Positions 1-12,400 of a stretch of DNA of 64,000 bases are shown one piece after another. A program made the translations under genes and the position numbers. How positions within the stretch are numbered: position 1 is the first letter of the stretch; every line of letters begins with the position of its first letter. Below the pieces are notes generated by a model, which had not been told where the DNA came from, did no database searches, and worked only from the letters and a program-made list of their open reading frames with translations. Origin of the DNA: Larix kaempferi (taxonomy: Eukaryota > Streptophyta > Pinopsida > Pinales > Pinaceae); the NCBI GenBank assembly GCA_027924585.1, contig BSBM01000436.1, positions 10,679,001-10,743,000 of the forward strand, written 5' to 3'.

Positions 1-523
1 AAAATGTCCAAACCTATTTTGGTGCTTCTTACAGTTACACACAAGTGCACTTGTTGTCTAATAATGCACTTGTGTCTATGGTATCACAAAAAATTGAAAC
101 GTTCTTCAAGGCTTGCTATCATGACTACAATTTTTTCATATGCATCTTTGGCAATAAGGGCTGGATAGCTACTAATATAATAATCCTTCAATGTTAAATC
201 ATTAGAATTACCAGACTGATATGACAAATCGAGAATGTAATGGTAGTATTATGTTCTAAGAGTAAGATCACATTTTTTCAGCTAAGAATTTATCTCTCTT
301 ATCTTATTTGTAATCAACGAGACTTCCAACAAATTCAGAAATAATAGCCATAAAAAGTTGAGAGGGAACTCCTCTATATATATCTTATTGGGATTGCCTT
401 CCCAATGAATCCCATTGGTGATTAAGATAATTGATGAATCCAAATTAATCATGGCATCTACTTCTTATCGTTCTTTGTCTAGGGTAATCATTTGGGAATT
501 ATCCCATCCCACCATTCCATGAA

Positions 524-1284
524 TCATTTCAGTGATATCAAACTTAACTCTATTATACATAATATAGTAACTACTCTAAGGACAACATGAGTTCTAGTAA
601 TAAGATTCGATGGTTCTCCATGTTCTTTATCAAGTACTAGAGTAAGTCCTTTTACAGTGTTTACATCTTTTCTGGATTGTTCCTCTTCTTGTTGTCTGAT
701 TGTAGCTTTATTTTCTTCATGGATTGCCTTCATCTCAACAATTGTAAGACCAGGTAAAATATGCTAAATCTTTTGGATCTTCAATATATTTTGGATATTG
801 TTGGATCTTGACATAATATTCCTTCTTAGAAGCTTCCATAGTGTTAGCTATTTTTTCCATGAGTTTCTTTTCAAAATATACCTTCCACATTCCAGCTATG
901 GTTAAGCCTGGAATGAAGTTGGAATCTTCTTTCGTTTCTTCAGAGGTTAGTTCAAGACTATCTACAAAATCTACAAGTCTAACCATATTCACAACTTCTT
1001 CTTTACCTTTGTCTATTCACCTTTGTTTCCTCTTTTCTTTTTCCTTGGCATAGAGATCTGTCCAAGAAATGGGTTAACTGGTCTTTTTGAAAGATTAAAA
1101 ATGTTGGTTGTGGAGCCTGATTATCTTCCTGATTCAGAAGTCTTATTTTAGTCGTGTTTGGGTCCCAGTTATTTATGGAGGTGTGTAGGGGAGATTTCCC
1201 CCCCACTACTATCACTAGGGGGTTCAAGGGGAATGGAGATAATATTATTGGATCCCCCTTGGATGGAGTTCTGGGGAAGCACAC
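524..1284 (-). other. coding-like remnant, unidentified
   Basis: Three short open stretches follow each other on the minus strand (1284-1003, 992-735, 733-524) in different frames. The middle one is rich in Lys and Glu with a helical, charged look. The last begins MKAIHEENKATIRQQEEEQ, which looks like a coiled coil. The order and composition suggest a decayed protein-coding stretch, such as a retroelement or an integrated pararetrovirus-like sequence, but I recognise no domain. It could equally be chance in AT-rich DNA. Confidence 0.2.
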
Positions 1285-1450
1285 CTAAAGATATTTTTTT
1301 GCGAAAATGCTTTGTAAAATATTGTAATTTCATAGTCAATATAAATCGTTCATCATTAGGTTATAGTTCTAACCATAGATATTATGTTCGTGTCTTTTTT
1401 TCTCTAGAAGGGAACCATGTTTTAAAGAGGTCATTGTATTACGACTATGT

Positions 1451-1496
<46 letters not shown>
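1451..1496. repeat. (GA)n microsatellite
   Basis: About 22 near-perfect GA dinucleotides in a row. This explains the Arg-Glu and Ser-Leu repeats in the chance ORFs across it. Confidence 0.95.
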
Positions 1497-1499
<3 letters not shown>

Positions 1500-1678
1500 T
1501 GAAGAGAGTGAAGAGGAGGTTGTTATGGATGCATTGTAGATTGTATCCCTTCATTTTGTTGGATGGAATAGAGAAAGGATTGGTTGTTTCTCCATGGACA
1601 TAGCATATATTGGGTAAACCACGTATATTGGTGTCTCCCTTGTATTGTGATATTCTATGTTTTATTTCCGCTTTCATT

Positions 1679-1822
1679 TTTATTTTTATTGCTCTGTGAT
1701 CCTATTTCTAACACAAAATATATTTTCAAATCAACTAATTATGCATTCAGATTATTTTTATTGCTCTGTGATCCTATTTCTAACACAAAATATATTTTCA
1801 AATCAACTAATTATGCATTCAG
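1679..1822. repeat. 72-bp tandem duplication
   Basis: The block ending in atgcattcag at 1750 is repeated almost perfectly at 1751-1822 (period 72). Near-identity suggests a recent duplication. No gene is affected. Confidence 0.9.
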
Positions 1823-2131
1823 AAGGATGAGCTTGATCTGTCTTATCAACTTTTCTTCTGTATCTCTGTTCTGAAATTCTAGTTATATCCCTTTCTAATC
1901 TTGAGATTCCTCTTTCATAGGATTGAACACGTGTATAGATATTCCAAAGTTAGAGACATTTTGTGAACATCCCTATGCAAGGCATTAATGTTTGTGAGAT
2001 GCACTTGATTGGTGCATTCTACCAATTTTGCATTTGTAGGGAAGAATATGATTCATCTTCATTTTTGCAGACTATCCTATATTTGGTAGGATCCTTGATA
2101 GTGTCATTATCATACCATCTATTGAAATTTC

Positions 2132-2404
2132 TCAAAGGGAATCTTCCTTCCTTATAATCAATATCTTATAATCAATATCACTATGTGCAGTTGTAGTTTC
2201 ATGATGATCGACATCTATGGGCAACTTCCATTCTAAACTAACCATCATCACAACATGGTTAGTTGGCATGTTAATCAATGGATGGCATTTCTTACACTTG
2301 GATCTTAATCTTTCATGAATTAATTCTTCAGGGAGGCAATCTAACTCTCTTTCTCTGAAATTGGAATATGATGGTAAAGAGTTGAAAGAATCTCTAAAAA
2401 AACA
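2132..2404 (-). other. 90-codon stop-free stretch, unidentified
   Basis: Read on the minus strand, about 90 codons are open without an obvious start. They include a CKKC pair (RSKCKKCHPLINMP) and the phrase SLEWKLPIDVDHHE. After the TGA at 2134-2132 another frame continues with coding-like text (RNFNRWYDNDTIKDPTKYR). This looks like a frameshifted coding relic, perhaps of the same decayed source as the minus-strand stretch at 0.5-1.3 kb. No family is recognised. Confidence 0.22.
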
Positions 2405-3300
2405 CTACTTTGGATTCTATCTATCCTCTCTACAATGGAGGAATGAGTTGTGTGACTCTTGTATTTTGGTTGATCAAGAAAATAAACTAAAGAGTCAAGA
2501 GAGAATTTACATTTTAGTAGAAGATGATGAATGAGAAGGCTTCTTTGGGAGTGTTATAGCCTTTTGTCTTTGGATAGGGGCAATTTGTTGTTGTAAAGAT
2601 TAGGTTTCTTTAGAAACATTCAAAGATCTTTGGAGTTGCCACAAGGAATAGTCTTGGTTGATTCATGCAATTCTACTAGTCAATCTCTAATTTCTTGTTT
2701 AGTGGATCTAAGCATATACATAGAGTAAGAATAGAAAGGAGACTCACTAGTAGAAGGATGAAAAGATTGTCTAACAAAAGAATAATTAAAATTGGATGAT
2801 CAAGGAGATTCCATGGGTAATCTTGTTCAATTGTAGGGGCTTACCCTTATGAGTAACTTATTTCTTCAAATATCCAAGTAAATACTATGATAAATCTTTT
2901 TCCTGCAAGGGGACATAGATTATTTGCTAATAGTAGACTTACCTATGACTTACAACCCACTATGTTATTGCTACCTATGTTCATCGTTGTGTGGCTTACA
3001 TAATGATCCCTTCTCTAGTACTTGAATAGATATGCTACTCAAAGTCTAATTCAGGATATGAGGCTTGCATAAGTGGATATTATCACTTATAGGCATTTGA
3101 TCATGAGTCTCTAGAGACTTTTTCACAAAGAATATATAACATACATGTAGCAAATACAAGAATCATAACATGCTTACAAGAAGTAGGAAATGCATGACAC
3201 AAACATCACAAAGTATGGTAATAACATATTTTTATAAGACTATAGGATCTAATACCATTTTTTACAAGACATCTAGCTCTAATACCAAATTTTTTTAGGA
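2405..3300. other. non-genic stretch, nothing recognised
   Basis: AT-rich sequence with no long ORF and no repeat structure that I can support on either strand. Confidence 0.5.
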
Positions 3301-3319
3301 AATTTGACTCTCTGTAAAC

Positions 3320-4690
3320 ACAGTGTATGTGTTATATTTTGTATGTTAGGCCAAGGTTTAGTGGACAACTATATGCAACAATGGTAAACCAAGATAGACC
3401 AAGGTAAACCATCCTTGTTGGGTTATATGTTATAGGGTTAGAGAATTAGTGGACTAGTAGCATTGATCAATGACATATTAGAGTTACATTCAACCATGCA
3501 CACATATAGTCAACCATGTTTAACCATATTAACTATTGGTCATTAAGTTAGGGTTAGTGGTTAATTAATGGGGAGGCATCGATCATGTACAAATATACGC
3601 ATTACGCAACCATGGCCAACTACAATTAACCATGGTTAACCATCATTGTTGAGTCATGAATTAGGGGGTCAATGGACTAATAGTGTTAATGATTAGCATA
3701 TTAGAGCTACATTCAACCATGGACATCTATAGTCAACCATGATCAACCATAGTCAACTATTTATTGGTGGTCAATATGTAAAGGTTTACTAGTTAGTCAA
3801 TGGTAGAATCAACTAAGAACAACTCTATGAAACCATGGTCAACTAAGGTCTCCCATTATTACTAAGTTGTTGGGTAGCGGGTTAGTGTATTAATGGTTGA
3901 GGTTGATAAGTGTTATCAATCAATTGTGTAGTATCTTGGGATTAGTGGATTAAGAGTTTGAAGTCAAGGTGATCATAGTGGTCAAGGGTTAAGGTAGGTT
4001 AGGAGTAAATTGGGTTATAGGGGTTAGTTGTTAAGTTTGGTTAATAGATAATGGAGTTATAGGTGTTAGGGGTTGATGGTTAGGAGTTAAGTGTTAATGG
4101 GATTATAGGGATTAGGGGTTAAATTATTTTAATGGTTAGTGGGGTTATAAGGGTTAGGGATTAAGCTCAATGAAGGGTATGTGGAGCCATAGGGATTTAG
4201 GTTTAAGGTTAATCAAGGATTGTAGGGTTCTAGAAGTTAGGGGTTTATCTGGTTTAAGAGGGCTAATGGGTTTAGGAAATCGATGGGGTTATATGGGTTA
4301 AGGGTTAGGGTTGATTGGTGTTAGGAGATCAATTTTGAGGGTATGCCTTAGTGGATTATGGATTATGGGATACTAGCCAATTAAAGGTTAGTGGTGTAGT
4401 GGTTAGAGCTTAATGTATTAAGGGTTAGGGATTAGTGGTGTTATAGCAATTAAGGGTTTTGTGATCAATATGTTATATGGGTTAATGGTTGATTAGTCAA
4501 GTAACATCAAACATGGACAACTATATGTAACAATGGTAAATCAAGGTCAACCACATCTAACCTTCATCGACCATCCTTACTAGGTTAGAGGTTAGTGGGT
4601 TACAGGTTCCAACCATTGACATATCATAAAGTTATATTCAGCTATGAAAACCTATAATCAACCACGATCAATTATGGTTAACAATAGTCA
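3320..4690. repeat. degenerate simple-repeat field, telomere-like in part
   Basis: Two interleaved motif types. CAACCATGG/CAACTATGG-like words dominate 3390-3860 and 4500-4690. GGGTTA/GGGGTTA-like words dominate 3880-4480, for example gggttaagggttagggttg near 4296. Spacing is irregular and copies are diverged, so this is not a clean tandem array. The second motif resembles a permutation of TTTAGGG plant telomere DNA. Whether it is a decayed interstitial telomeric tract or simply low-complexity drift is open. Confidence 0.6.
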
Positions 4691-4948
4691 ACCATAGTAT
4701 GATAATGTTGGGAACAAATATTGCTCTCCAAAATCATTTATCAAATTCCAAATTTGATTCCATGGAATAAAATTGATATTTGATTAAATTGCATATAATA
4801 TACTTCCTTGGACATTCTTTATGGTACTATTGTCACCAAACAAAGGCTGCAAAATCATCAATATTAGTGTTTTTGATGTTGATATCAATTGTCATATTAT
4901 AGATGCTAATGTCAACACAATTTTAAATAATAATGCACAATCATATTC

Positions 4949-7251
4949 ATGTCAGTTGGAGGGAAGATCCCATTGAATGGATCTTCGGCTTGCATTACCT
5001 CAGTCAATATATCTGTACTAGTTAATGGCAGCCCTTCAGCATTTTTCTCATGCAACAGGGGGATCAGACAGGGGTGTCCCCTCTCTCCATTGCTTTTCGT
5101 CTTGATTATGGATGGCTTTAGTCGCCTGATAAATAAGGCAATTCATTGTGGACAGATAAAAGGGGTTAAAATCACCAAGGATTGTGTGATCTCTCATGTT
5201 TTGTTCGCTGATGATGCTTTGGTGGCGGGAGCAGACTCTGTGGAGGAGTGGTCTCAATATAAACAGGTCATACAGACTTTCTGTAGAGCATCGGGGATGC
5301 TTGTCAATTCTGAAAAGTCAAATTTTTATCACTATGCACTAAATGAAGATCAGCTTAAGATCATTCAAACTATCTTGCCTTACAATTGCTATCATATAGA
5401 CCAGGGCTTTAAATACCTAGGATATTGCCTTAAACCGAACAATTATCAAATTCGGGATTGGTTCTGGCTATTGAGAAAGATTGAAGCTCGTATTGCACAG
5501 TGGACTTTTCGGCTGTTATCTTTTGGAGGAAAGCTTATTTTAATTAAGGCCGTTCTCTCTAGCATACCAGTCTATTGGTTTTCATTGTTGGAAGTGCCAG
5601 CATTCATAATTAACACCATTAAAAGGTACTTCTTCAACTTCCTATGGTCTGGGACAATTGCCAGTGTAAAGATCCCTATGGTTGCTGCTGATACACTTTC
5701 CAGACCACACAGATTTGGAGGGTGGGGAATAAAAGATCTGGACCTATTCAATACTGCTCTTAGACTTAAAAGTCTTTGGAGGGGAATCTTTGGCAAAACT
5801 CTGTGGTCCATTCTCATTCATAAAAAATATATCAAGATGGAGGTTAGTGAATGGATAAGAGATCCAAAGTTGGTAAGCTGGAACTTTTCACCTATGTGGA
5901 TAGGCTTTATGAAAATTTTCCATTGGATAAAAAATGAGCTTTACTGGTAAGCTGGTTCTGGTAAGCAAATTCGAGTTGGAATTGATCATGTTTTAGGTCT
6001 GGAACATGATTATTGTCTTCCACCTGCCATACTTCAATATTTACAGGTTTTAGGACTCTCCACTTTACATAAAATTCAGCATTTAAGGACTGGGTCGGAG
6101 GGTTCTTCAAGGTGGCTTTTTGCTCATGATCTTGGCCTTCAGGGTTATCTTGCACGCATATGGGAAGATTACACTCAGAAATTGAACACAGCTGGAATAT
6201 GTTTATCTGAGGAAGCAGATAAATTGGTTTGGGGTGGTAACCCAGCTTCGGGTGTGGTCACGGCCCAAACAGCATACAACAGAATTATTCAAGAAAAGTT
6301 TATCTTCCCACAGGATTGGTGGTATAAGAGGATTTGGCACTGGGACATTCCATTGAAGTTGAAATGTTTCACCTGGTTATTATTGCAGAATAAATTAAAG
6401 ACGTGGGAAAATTTATCCAAGAGGGGCTGGATAGGACCTGGCTTCTGTGTTCTGTGTAGATCTGCAGCAGAAACTAAGCAACATCTTTTTGTTCATTGTA
6501 CCTTTGCTCGCAAAATTTGGGATCTGATTTGTTTCAACCTAAATATCACTCAAAGCTGGAATGTGGATGATTTTAATAGCTGCTTTTTAAATTGGTTCAG
6601 ATACAACAAGCAATTTTTATATATTGCAGTATGCATACCTTGGGCGATCTGGTTTATGAGAAACAAAGTTATTTTCTGCAACATAATTCCAAATCCTTTC
6701 CAATGCAGTTTGATAGCACTCAAAATGTTTAAGAACTGTAAGATGGACTTGCAGAAAGAGAGATCTGACAAAATTAGTCACTTTAATCTTAGAGTTGATC
6801 AGCCTGTACTTTTTTTTGATGGAGCTTCACAAGCAGGACTTTGTGCAGCCGGTGGTGTCATTTATCTGAATGAATCACATTATTTTTCTTTCATGCTCAA
6901 CTGTGGAAATGGAACAAACATGAAGGCAGAATTATTGGCACTCTGGTGTGTCATCAAGGTTGCAAACATTTTTGGTTTGACAAATATCAAGGTATTTGGT
7001 GATTCCAGGGTCACCATCAAATGGGCGACAGGAGAATACAAGCTAAAGATATTGAATCTGACACAATGGGCAAAAACAAACAACAGAATATCAAATTTGT
7101 ACACATCTTTCGTGAACATAATTCACTGGCTGACAAGCTATCCAAGCGTGCTCTGGATGGTATTGAAGGCCATCTGATCTGGGAGGAGTGGTTTGACAGC
7201 AGCCTTCTAGATTGTGGTTCTATGTATTTTTTTTTATTGTACAGTTTCTAG
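4949..7251 (+). pseudogene. LINE ORF2 remnant (RT, zf-RVT, RNase H)
   Basis: RT motifs are clear: RGIRQGCPLSPLLFVLIMDG, then HVLFADDALVAG with the catalytic FADD near 5200-5220, then FGGKLILIKAVLSSIPVYW (thumb region). A single in-frame TAA at 5948-5950 interrupts the frame; after it the same frame continues to 7177. The zf-RVT part (WHWDIPLKLKCFTWLLLQ, CVLCRSAAETKQHLFVHC) lies at about 6340-6510. RNase H follows: FFDGASQAGL, MKAELLAL and VFGDSRVTIKW carry the acidic residues. A frameshift near 7085-7110 moves the last motif, HIFREHNSLADKLSKRAL, into the frame that ends at 7251. One stop plus one frameshift mean no intact protein, but decay is modest. The ATG at 4949 is not a real start. Confidence 0.85.
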
Positions 7252-7478
7252 ACATGTAGCACTTTTGTTTTAGCTGCTATTTTTCTCAGTTACATACATG
7301 ATTGTGTTAATCATGTCATCAGGATATTGGATCTGTCAGATCATTATGGAGAAGAACTTTTTTGAGACTCAGTCATACACTTCGAGAAAATTGTTTCTCA
7401 GGGCTGCAACTAGCTATCTCATTGTACTATTTGATTCTCTTGAATATCAATAGTAGTTTTTTTTCTTGGAAAAAAAAT
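4980..7478 (+). mobile_element. 5'-truncated L1-type LINE
   Basis: Non-LTR retrotransposon fragment. It begins inside the reverse transcriptase, just before the CITSVNISVLVNGSPS block; upstream codons lose similarity and hit a stop at 4931. It then runs through RT, a zf-RVT zinc-binding region and an RNase H domain, and ends near a run of eight A at 7471-7478 that may be the poly(A) tail. 5' truncation is usual for target-primed insertion. I could not find a convincing target-site duplication. Confidence 0.8.
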
Positions 7479-7487
7479 AGTATATAA

Positions 7488-7517
7488 ATAGTTAACATAA
7501 TATTCTGTTAACTATTT
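7488..7517. repeat. 10-bp inverted repeat
   Basis: AATAGTTAAC and GTTAACTATT face each other across a 10-bp loop just after the LINE tail. It could be a small hairpin or a transposon terminus; no matching second end was found. Confidence 0.7.
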
Positions 7518-7563
7518 TTTAATATACATATTCTGTTATTTATATTGTGGTAATGTGATTATT

Positions 7564-7582
7564 TATATATATATATATATAT
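7564..7582. repeat. (TA)n microsatellite
   Basis: Uninterrupted TA alternation, about nine units. Confidence 0.85.
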
Positions 7583-7822
7583 TTAAATGAAAAATAGTAA
7601 TAATAGTAATTTGAAAATGTAAGTTTCTATAATTAGTCATAATGATAAGTTAAGTTTTTGGAAATAAACTGTGTTGGAATTAAGTAAAGCTCTTTATATT
7701 TCTAAAGAGTTTTTACAAAGTCAGGTTTTGAGAAATTTCCATAGTTCATTTCCAAAAACCTGAATTATCAATAATACTAATTTTTTTTAGAATAACTTGT
7801 GTTAAACAGTTTTTAAAAAAAA

Positions 7823-7844
7823 ATACTTTATTATAATAAAGTAT
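7823..7844. repeat. 22-bp perfect palindrome
   Basis: ATACTTTATTA is followed directly by its reverse complement. The surrounding DNA is extremely AT-rich, so this may be chance. Confidence 0.7.
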
Positions 7845-7849
7845 GAAAA

Positions 7850-9286
7850 TCTACATTCTCAAATAATTCATTCCAAAAATAATTTATTCCAAAAAGAGTT
7901 GTCAGATTCAATTCCCCATAAAACCCCTGGGGCACCCAGATTATGCAGATCATGTAATCTTAGCACATTACATTTGTATTTCGACTATATTTCTAGGAAA
8001 ATGATAGAAAAACAAGCAGGAAAAGAGGAAAGATCCTCTAATATTTAGACTACGTCATTCCAAAACACTAGAGTATCCAAACCTTTCATATTTAATGAGA
8101 AGCAATAAAGGTGTTCCATTGAATCTCAAGCTGCTTGAGATCCAATGGCCATCAAAACATTCACTGCAGCATTTAATGCTACTCTGTGGAGTGCTTATTA
8201 CCAGCTATGTTTAATATACAGGTGGGTGAAAAATGTTAAATGCACTAGCCGATACAAAAGTCCGTACTCCTATTTCAAGCAATACTAGCTATGAAATTTG
8301 AACATTGTCAAACCCGGCTTTGGCTCCTATGTTAGCAGCTCCATTTATTCTGCGCTATGGTTTTCAGCGTTCTAAGTTGGATTCTCTAATACTTAGGTTT
8401 TAAACTGTTTGCATCGGATTAGCATGTCAGACACTCTTTAATAGTGTTCTCTCAGCCCGATGCTATACCAATAACGAAAGACCAAAGCATGATGCAATCG
8501 CAGTTGGCCCTAGTCAAACACGAGAGCTTTAGTCATTGAAGGCACTCAGTATCATTGAGAATATAATTATGCTGAAAGTGAAAAATATAGGTAGTTTACG
8601 AACATAAAGTTAAATACTGGAAGAAACAACTCAAACCTAGGAACTAGTGCACGGGGACAGGCCCAATTAAAGCCACAGGAAAATTTTTAAAAGTCGTTGT
8701 ATAGCTTCACTCCAAATGTGCATATGAAGAGTAACATTAGCATATCTGCCAACAGTACAAACAATACAATTCATAACATATGTCGCCACCAACAAAATCA
8801 TTTACTTGCATATTTTAGCTAATTCTAGTGAAGAGGGTGCACTAAAGGGAATCCACCCTGCAACTCTTGAGCCAATGTTTATTGTGGGGGGGCCATTTGA
8901 CAGCAACCACCTTTTAATTTACCGATGATGTTTATTGTGGGGGACAACTGCCAGCTATGATGTACAAATTCAAGCTTCAGTGAGGAACACCATAGGAAGC
9001 TAAGGGTGTTAAATTTTCAACGCAGAGTTAACAAACAACTATTATAAGAATCAGACAGCACTGACCAAGTTTATACGTGTTGTGCAGACTAATATTAGCC
9101 AATGCTACAATATGCCAAAATAGCCATCGTTTAACGACTCTGAACTCCTCAAATATTCATATCTAAATAGTAAAAATTTAATAGATATTAGAAAGTCTCC
9201 GAACAGACACAAGGCAATGTTACAAGACCACGGCAGAGTAGCCCAGTGCCATTTAACCCGGATAACTCTAAAAGAAAACTCCAAAA
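7850..9286. other. intergenic, 3' flank of the Aha1-like gene
   Basis: No ORF of note. The part nearest 9286 is expected to hold the 3' UTR of the minus-strand gene, but I could not place a poly(A) signal with confidence. Two short similar phrases (tgtttattgtgggg) occur near 8876 and 8930. Confidence 0.5.
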
Positions 9287-9421
9287 TCATCTTTCTTTCA
9301 GCTCCGCTTCAAACTGGAGCAATCTATCCTGAATTGGAGACAAGAATGACATAATATCTTTAATAATTGTACTTCTTTTGGAGTCCGGGATTTGATTGTC
9401 TGTGTTCAAAGTCACGTTCAA
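9287..9421 (-). CDS. Aha1-like gene, exon 6 and stop
   Basis: 44 codons plus TGA (stop at 9289-9287), starting LNVTLNTDNQIPDSK after acceptor tttgtag. The amphipathic C-terminal helix FLSPIQDRLLQFEAELKER is the usual end of this domain. Confidence 0.9.
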   Translation of the reverse strand: MNVTLNTDNQIPDSKRSTIIKDIMSFLSPIQDRLLQFEAELKER

Positions 9422-12400
9422 CTACAAACAAAAGAAAAGACACGTTTGTTAAAGGAAATATCGTAATCAAAATTTTGAAAATCATATTACTGACAACTTT
9501 TGAAACTCGTTTAAAAAAAAAAACATATTCTTCACATCCAACTACGCCTTAGAAATCAATTCCAGAAAGGCACGCAAAAACATCACAAGCAAACCAAAAC
9601 TAATGTTAGACGCATGAGCGATCGTACTCAAACAGAATTATACTGCAGACCGAATTCTAGACAAACAAGATTTATTGCGGATAGGACCAGCTGGAATCTG
9701 CTATTTAGATGAGGGTAATTTACCAACATTGATTTACACCATCGAGAATGCGGCATTGCAACCAATTGCGTAATCAAAAAACTTTATCGCACTAATATCT
9801 CTTGTGCAACCTAATGCATTAACTATCTCAAACACAAACAAACAATCAAGCATGTTAATGTGGTTAGACAAAGCAATTCACACACAGAACAGCTACAGAG
9901 TCTTTGGTTCACAAATATAAGTACATGATTGTTGAAATTGTGGTTAATAGAAGTTTGATCAAATATTGTCTATGTTGGGCATGTGGAATCTGGGTATGGT
10001 TGTTGAATCTGAGGTGTGGAATAGTGCAGCAGCCGCAGCACAAAGTGCACATTGTAGTGATGAACCTTCGATGTGAATCAAAGCAACAAATAGCATTATG
10101 TCATGGACACATAGTAATTCATGGACAGACAGTCGTGATGGATCATCTTTTTAGAATTGTGACATTGTCTCTTCCTCTTCTAGAATTTGTATAAATCATA
10201 TATTGTATAGAATATGAACAAATAGGAAACAAAGTAATATGTCGTCCTTAGTTACATAACAAATATTCAAGCAATTTATTACTTTCACATACACACCTGC
10301 ATATCTTCCAAATCACCAAAAGAAGCCTCTGGAACATTTAAAGTGCCCTGAATTTGCTTCATTTCTTCCTCAATTAACCACTCCCCTGTTTCAAGCCAAA
10401 ATCTGATTCAGATTACAGGCCAATCTTATACAACATTTCATAATCATAAAAATATTAAATAAACCCCACCTTGAAACTTCAAGCCAATCTCATAAGAGTA
10501 ACCAATTCGCTTCTTGTTGCGCACTGTCACCACCGATGCCTGAAGCAATGTTCAATAAGTATATTCAGTTAAACAGGAATTCAAGGGCTCAAGAATAATT
10601 CATACTAAACATTCTCTATGCTTTAAAAAATAAATGTTTAGAGGAGATTACATATGAAAAGAAATGGAAGAAGATGCAGTGGAAAACTTGAAACTTGTTC
10701 ATATAGAATCTGTTTCCTGGCTTTTAATTCAGGTAAAATTGAAACAGACATTGGTTAACTAGGTTTGGCAACGATGCCTTCCCACAAACTGATGTGCGAG
10801 AATGCCAGTGACTCAAACTCATGGCTAAGCTAAAGGTCACTGAATTGGATGACAAGGATGAAAAGGAGAGTGCCATTCTGGCAATGCATGTACAGCCAGC
10901 CCCCTAAGAGGTATTCAAGTTAAATCAGCAATCATTTAAGGTACATGGCCATGATCTCATAGAATGCACAACATTCATTAAGCGTTCCACTTTATTTCTG
11001 AAGGGATGGAGGGAGGTAATTGCACAAGAAAGAGTTTTGGATGCAATCAACAAAGAAGCAAGTACTGAAGGCCTAGAGAATTGGAAGAATTCCAAAAATT
11101 GCAAATTTCACAGAAAATTGGCCTCACAAGATTCTAACAGAGAAAAACAAAATTCCCACGGGCAAAAATCTTGCAAAGACAAGAAATAGTACCAGTTTGT
11201 GAAAAAGGGTTCAAAATGTCTGAGAAAATAGCGAATTGGAAATCCCAAGGTCAAAATATCCCAAAAGAAGTCACTAATAAAAACAAGACGGCAGGAAATA
11301 GGTTTTTGTCAGGAGAATCAAATCACAAAGGAAAATTCCACCCAAACCAAATAGAAGACCAAGTATAATGTCGATTGGATCCAGCCTGAGTGGTTGTGGG
11401 ATGGAGTGTTATCCTTCCCACCCAATTTCTATTCTCTTCAAGGACATGTTGAGCTCATAATAAAAATAGTGTTGTAATTGCTTTGAGCCCTGTCATTGAC
11501 TGGCCTTGTGCCCTGCCGAATCTAGAGTTTACCCTAGGTACCATCCTTGAAATGAGGGGAAGTACCCAGGGGTTTGCCCTAGGATATTTACCTGGGAAAA
11601 AAAGACCAAGTATACTGTAAAGAAGATCACAGAGAAATAAGCTGCAGGTTTTCAGCTTAAGCAAAGTATTCCTAATTCCTGCGGCACATAATATCCAGAG
11701 GCCAACAAATGGCACGAACCAAACACAAGAAGCTTAGGGAATGCAGCATCTAGAATCATTTTTGTAATCTGTACTTGCTATTTTTTATAGTAGCAAGGAA
11801 TAAAATCACAGTTACCAAGAGAACCCTCATCTTAAAAATTACATATATATTATCAAACAGTATAGATGTCTTAGACAATGCTGGAATTCTGCCCATCCCA
11901 TGTAAATATGCATTTTCCGAGTAATATAATTTTCTGTTTTTCACAAAAGCAAGGAAAAGACAACTGTAACTTAGTTATTATGAAGAGCCACCTATACAAG
12001 TCCCGTGAATCGTCTGAATATTATATGTATCATTTTAAAATCTAACTTGCTAAATGCCCACAAAATATGAGAACAGGTCAATTGTTAATAAGAAAAAACC
12101 AAGTTATACCAGATTCAAATAGCACTAGTTATTTTAAATAACAGTCTTGACTTACTTCACCTACACAGCTTGAGACCTCCAGAATATTAGCTTTACCACT
12201 GTTGAATTCTAAAGAACCTAAATCAATGAGCAGTTCCTGCATAACAAAAAAAACAAATGTAGTGCTGTGAAGTTAAACAAGGTTTGAAATTTGAATAGCA
12301 CTTCATAACTTAACAATGCATAAGTATATCTAGTAACAGATATGGAAGAGGAAAACTAAAAATGTAGGACATTAATAGTCACCTTTATCCTACTGCTAGC

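Noticed and set aside
11171-11368. 65-codon ORF in intron 3 of the Aha1-like gene with polar, gag-like composition
   Set aside because: No zinc knuckle or other motif; surrounding text in other frames is only vaguely retroelement-like.
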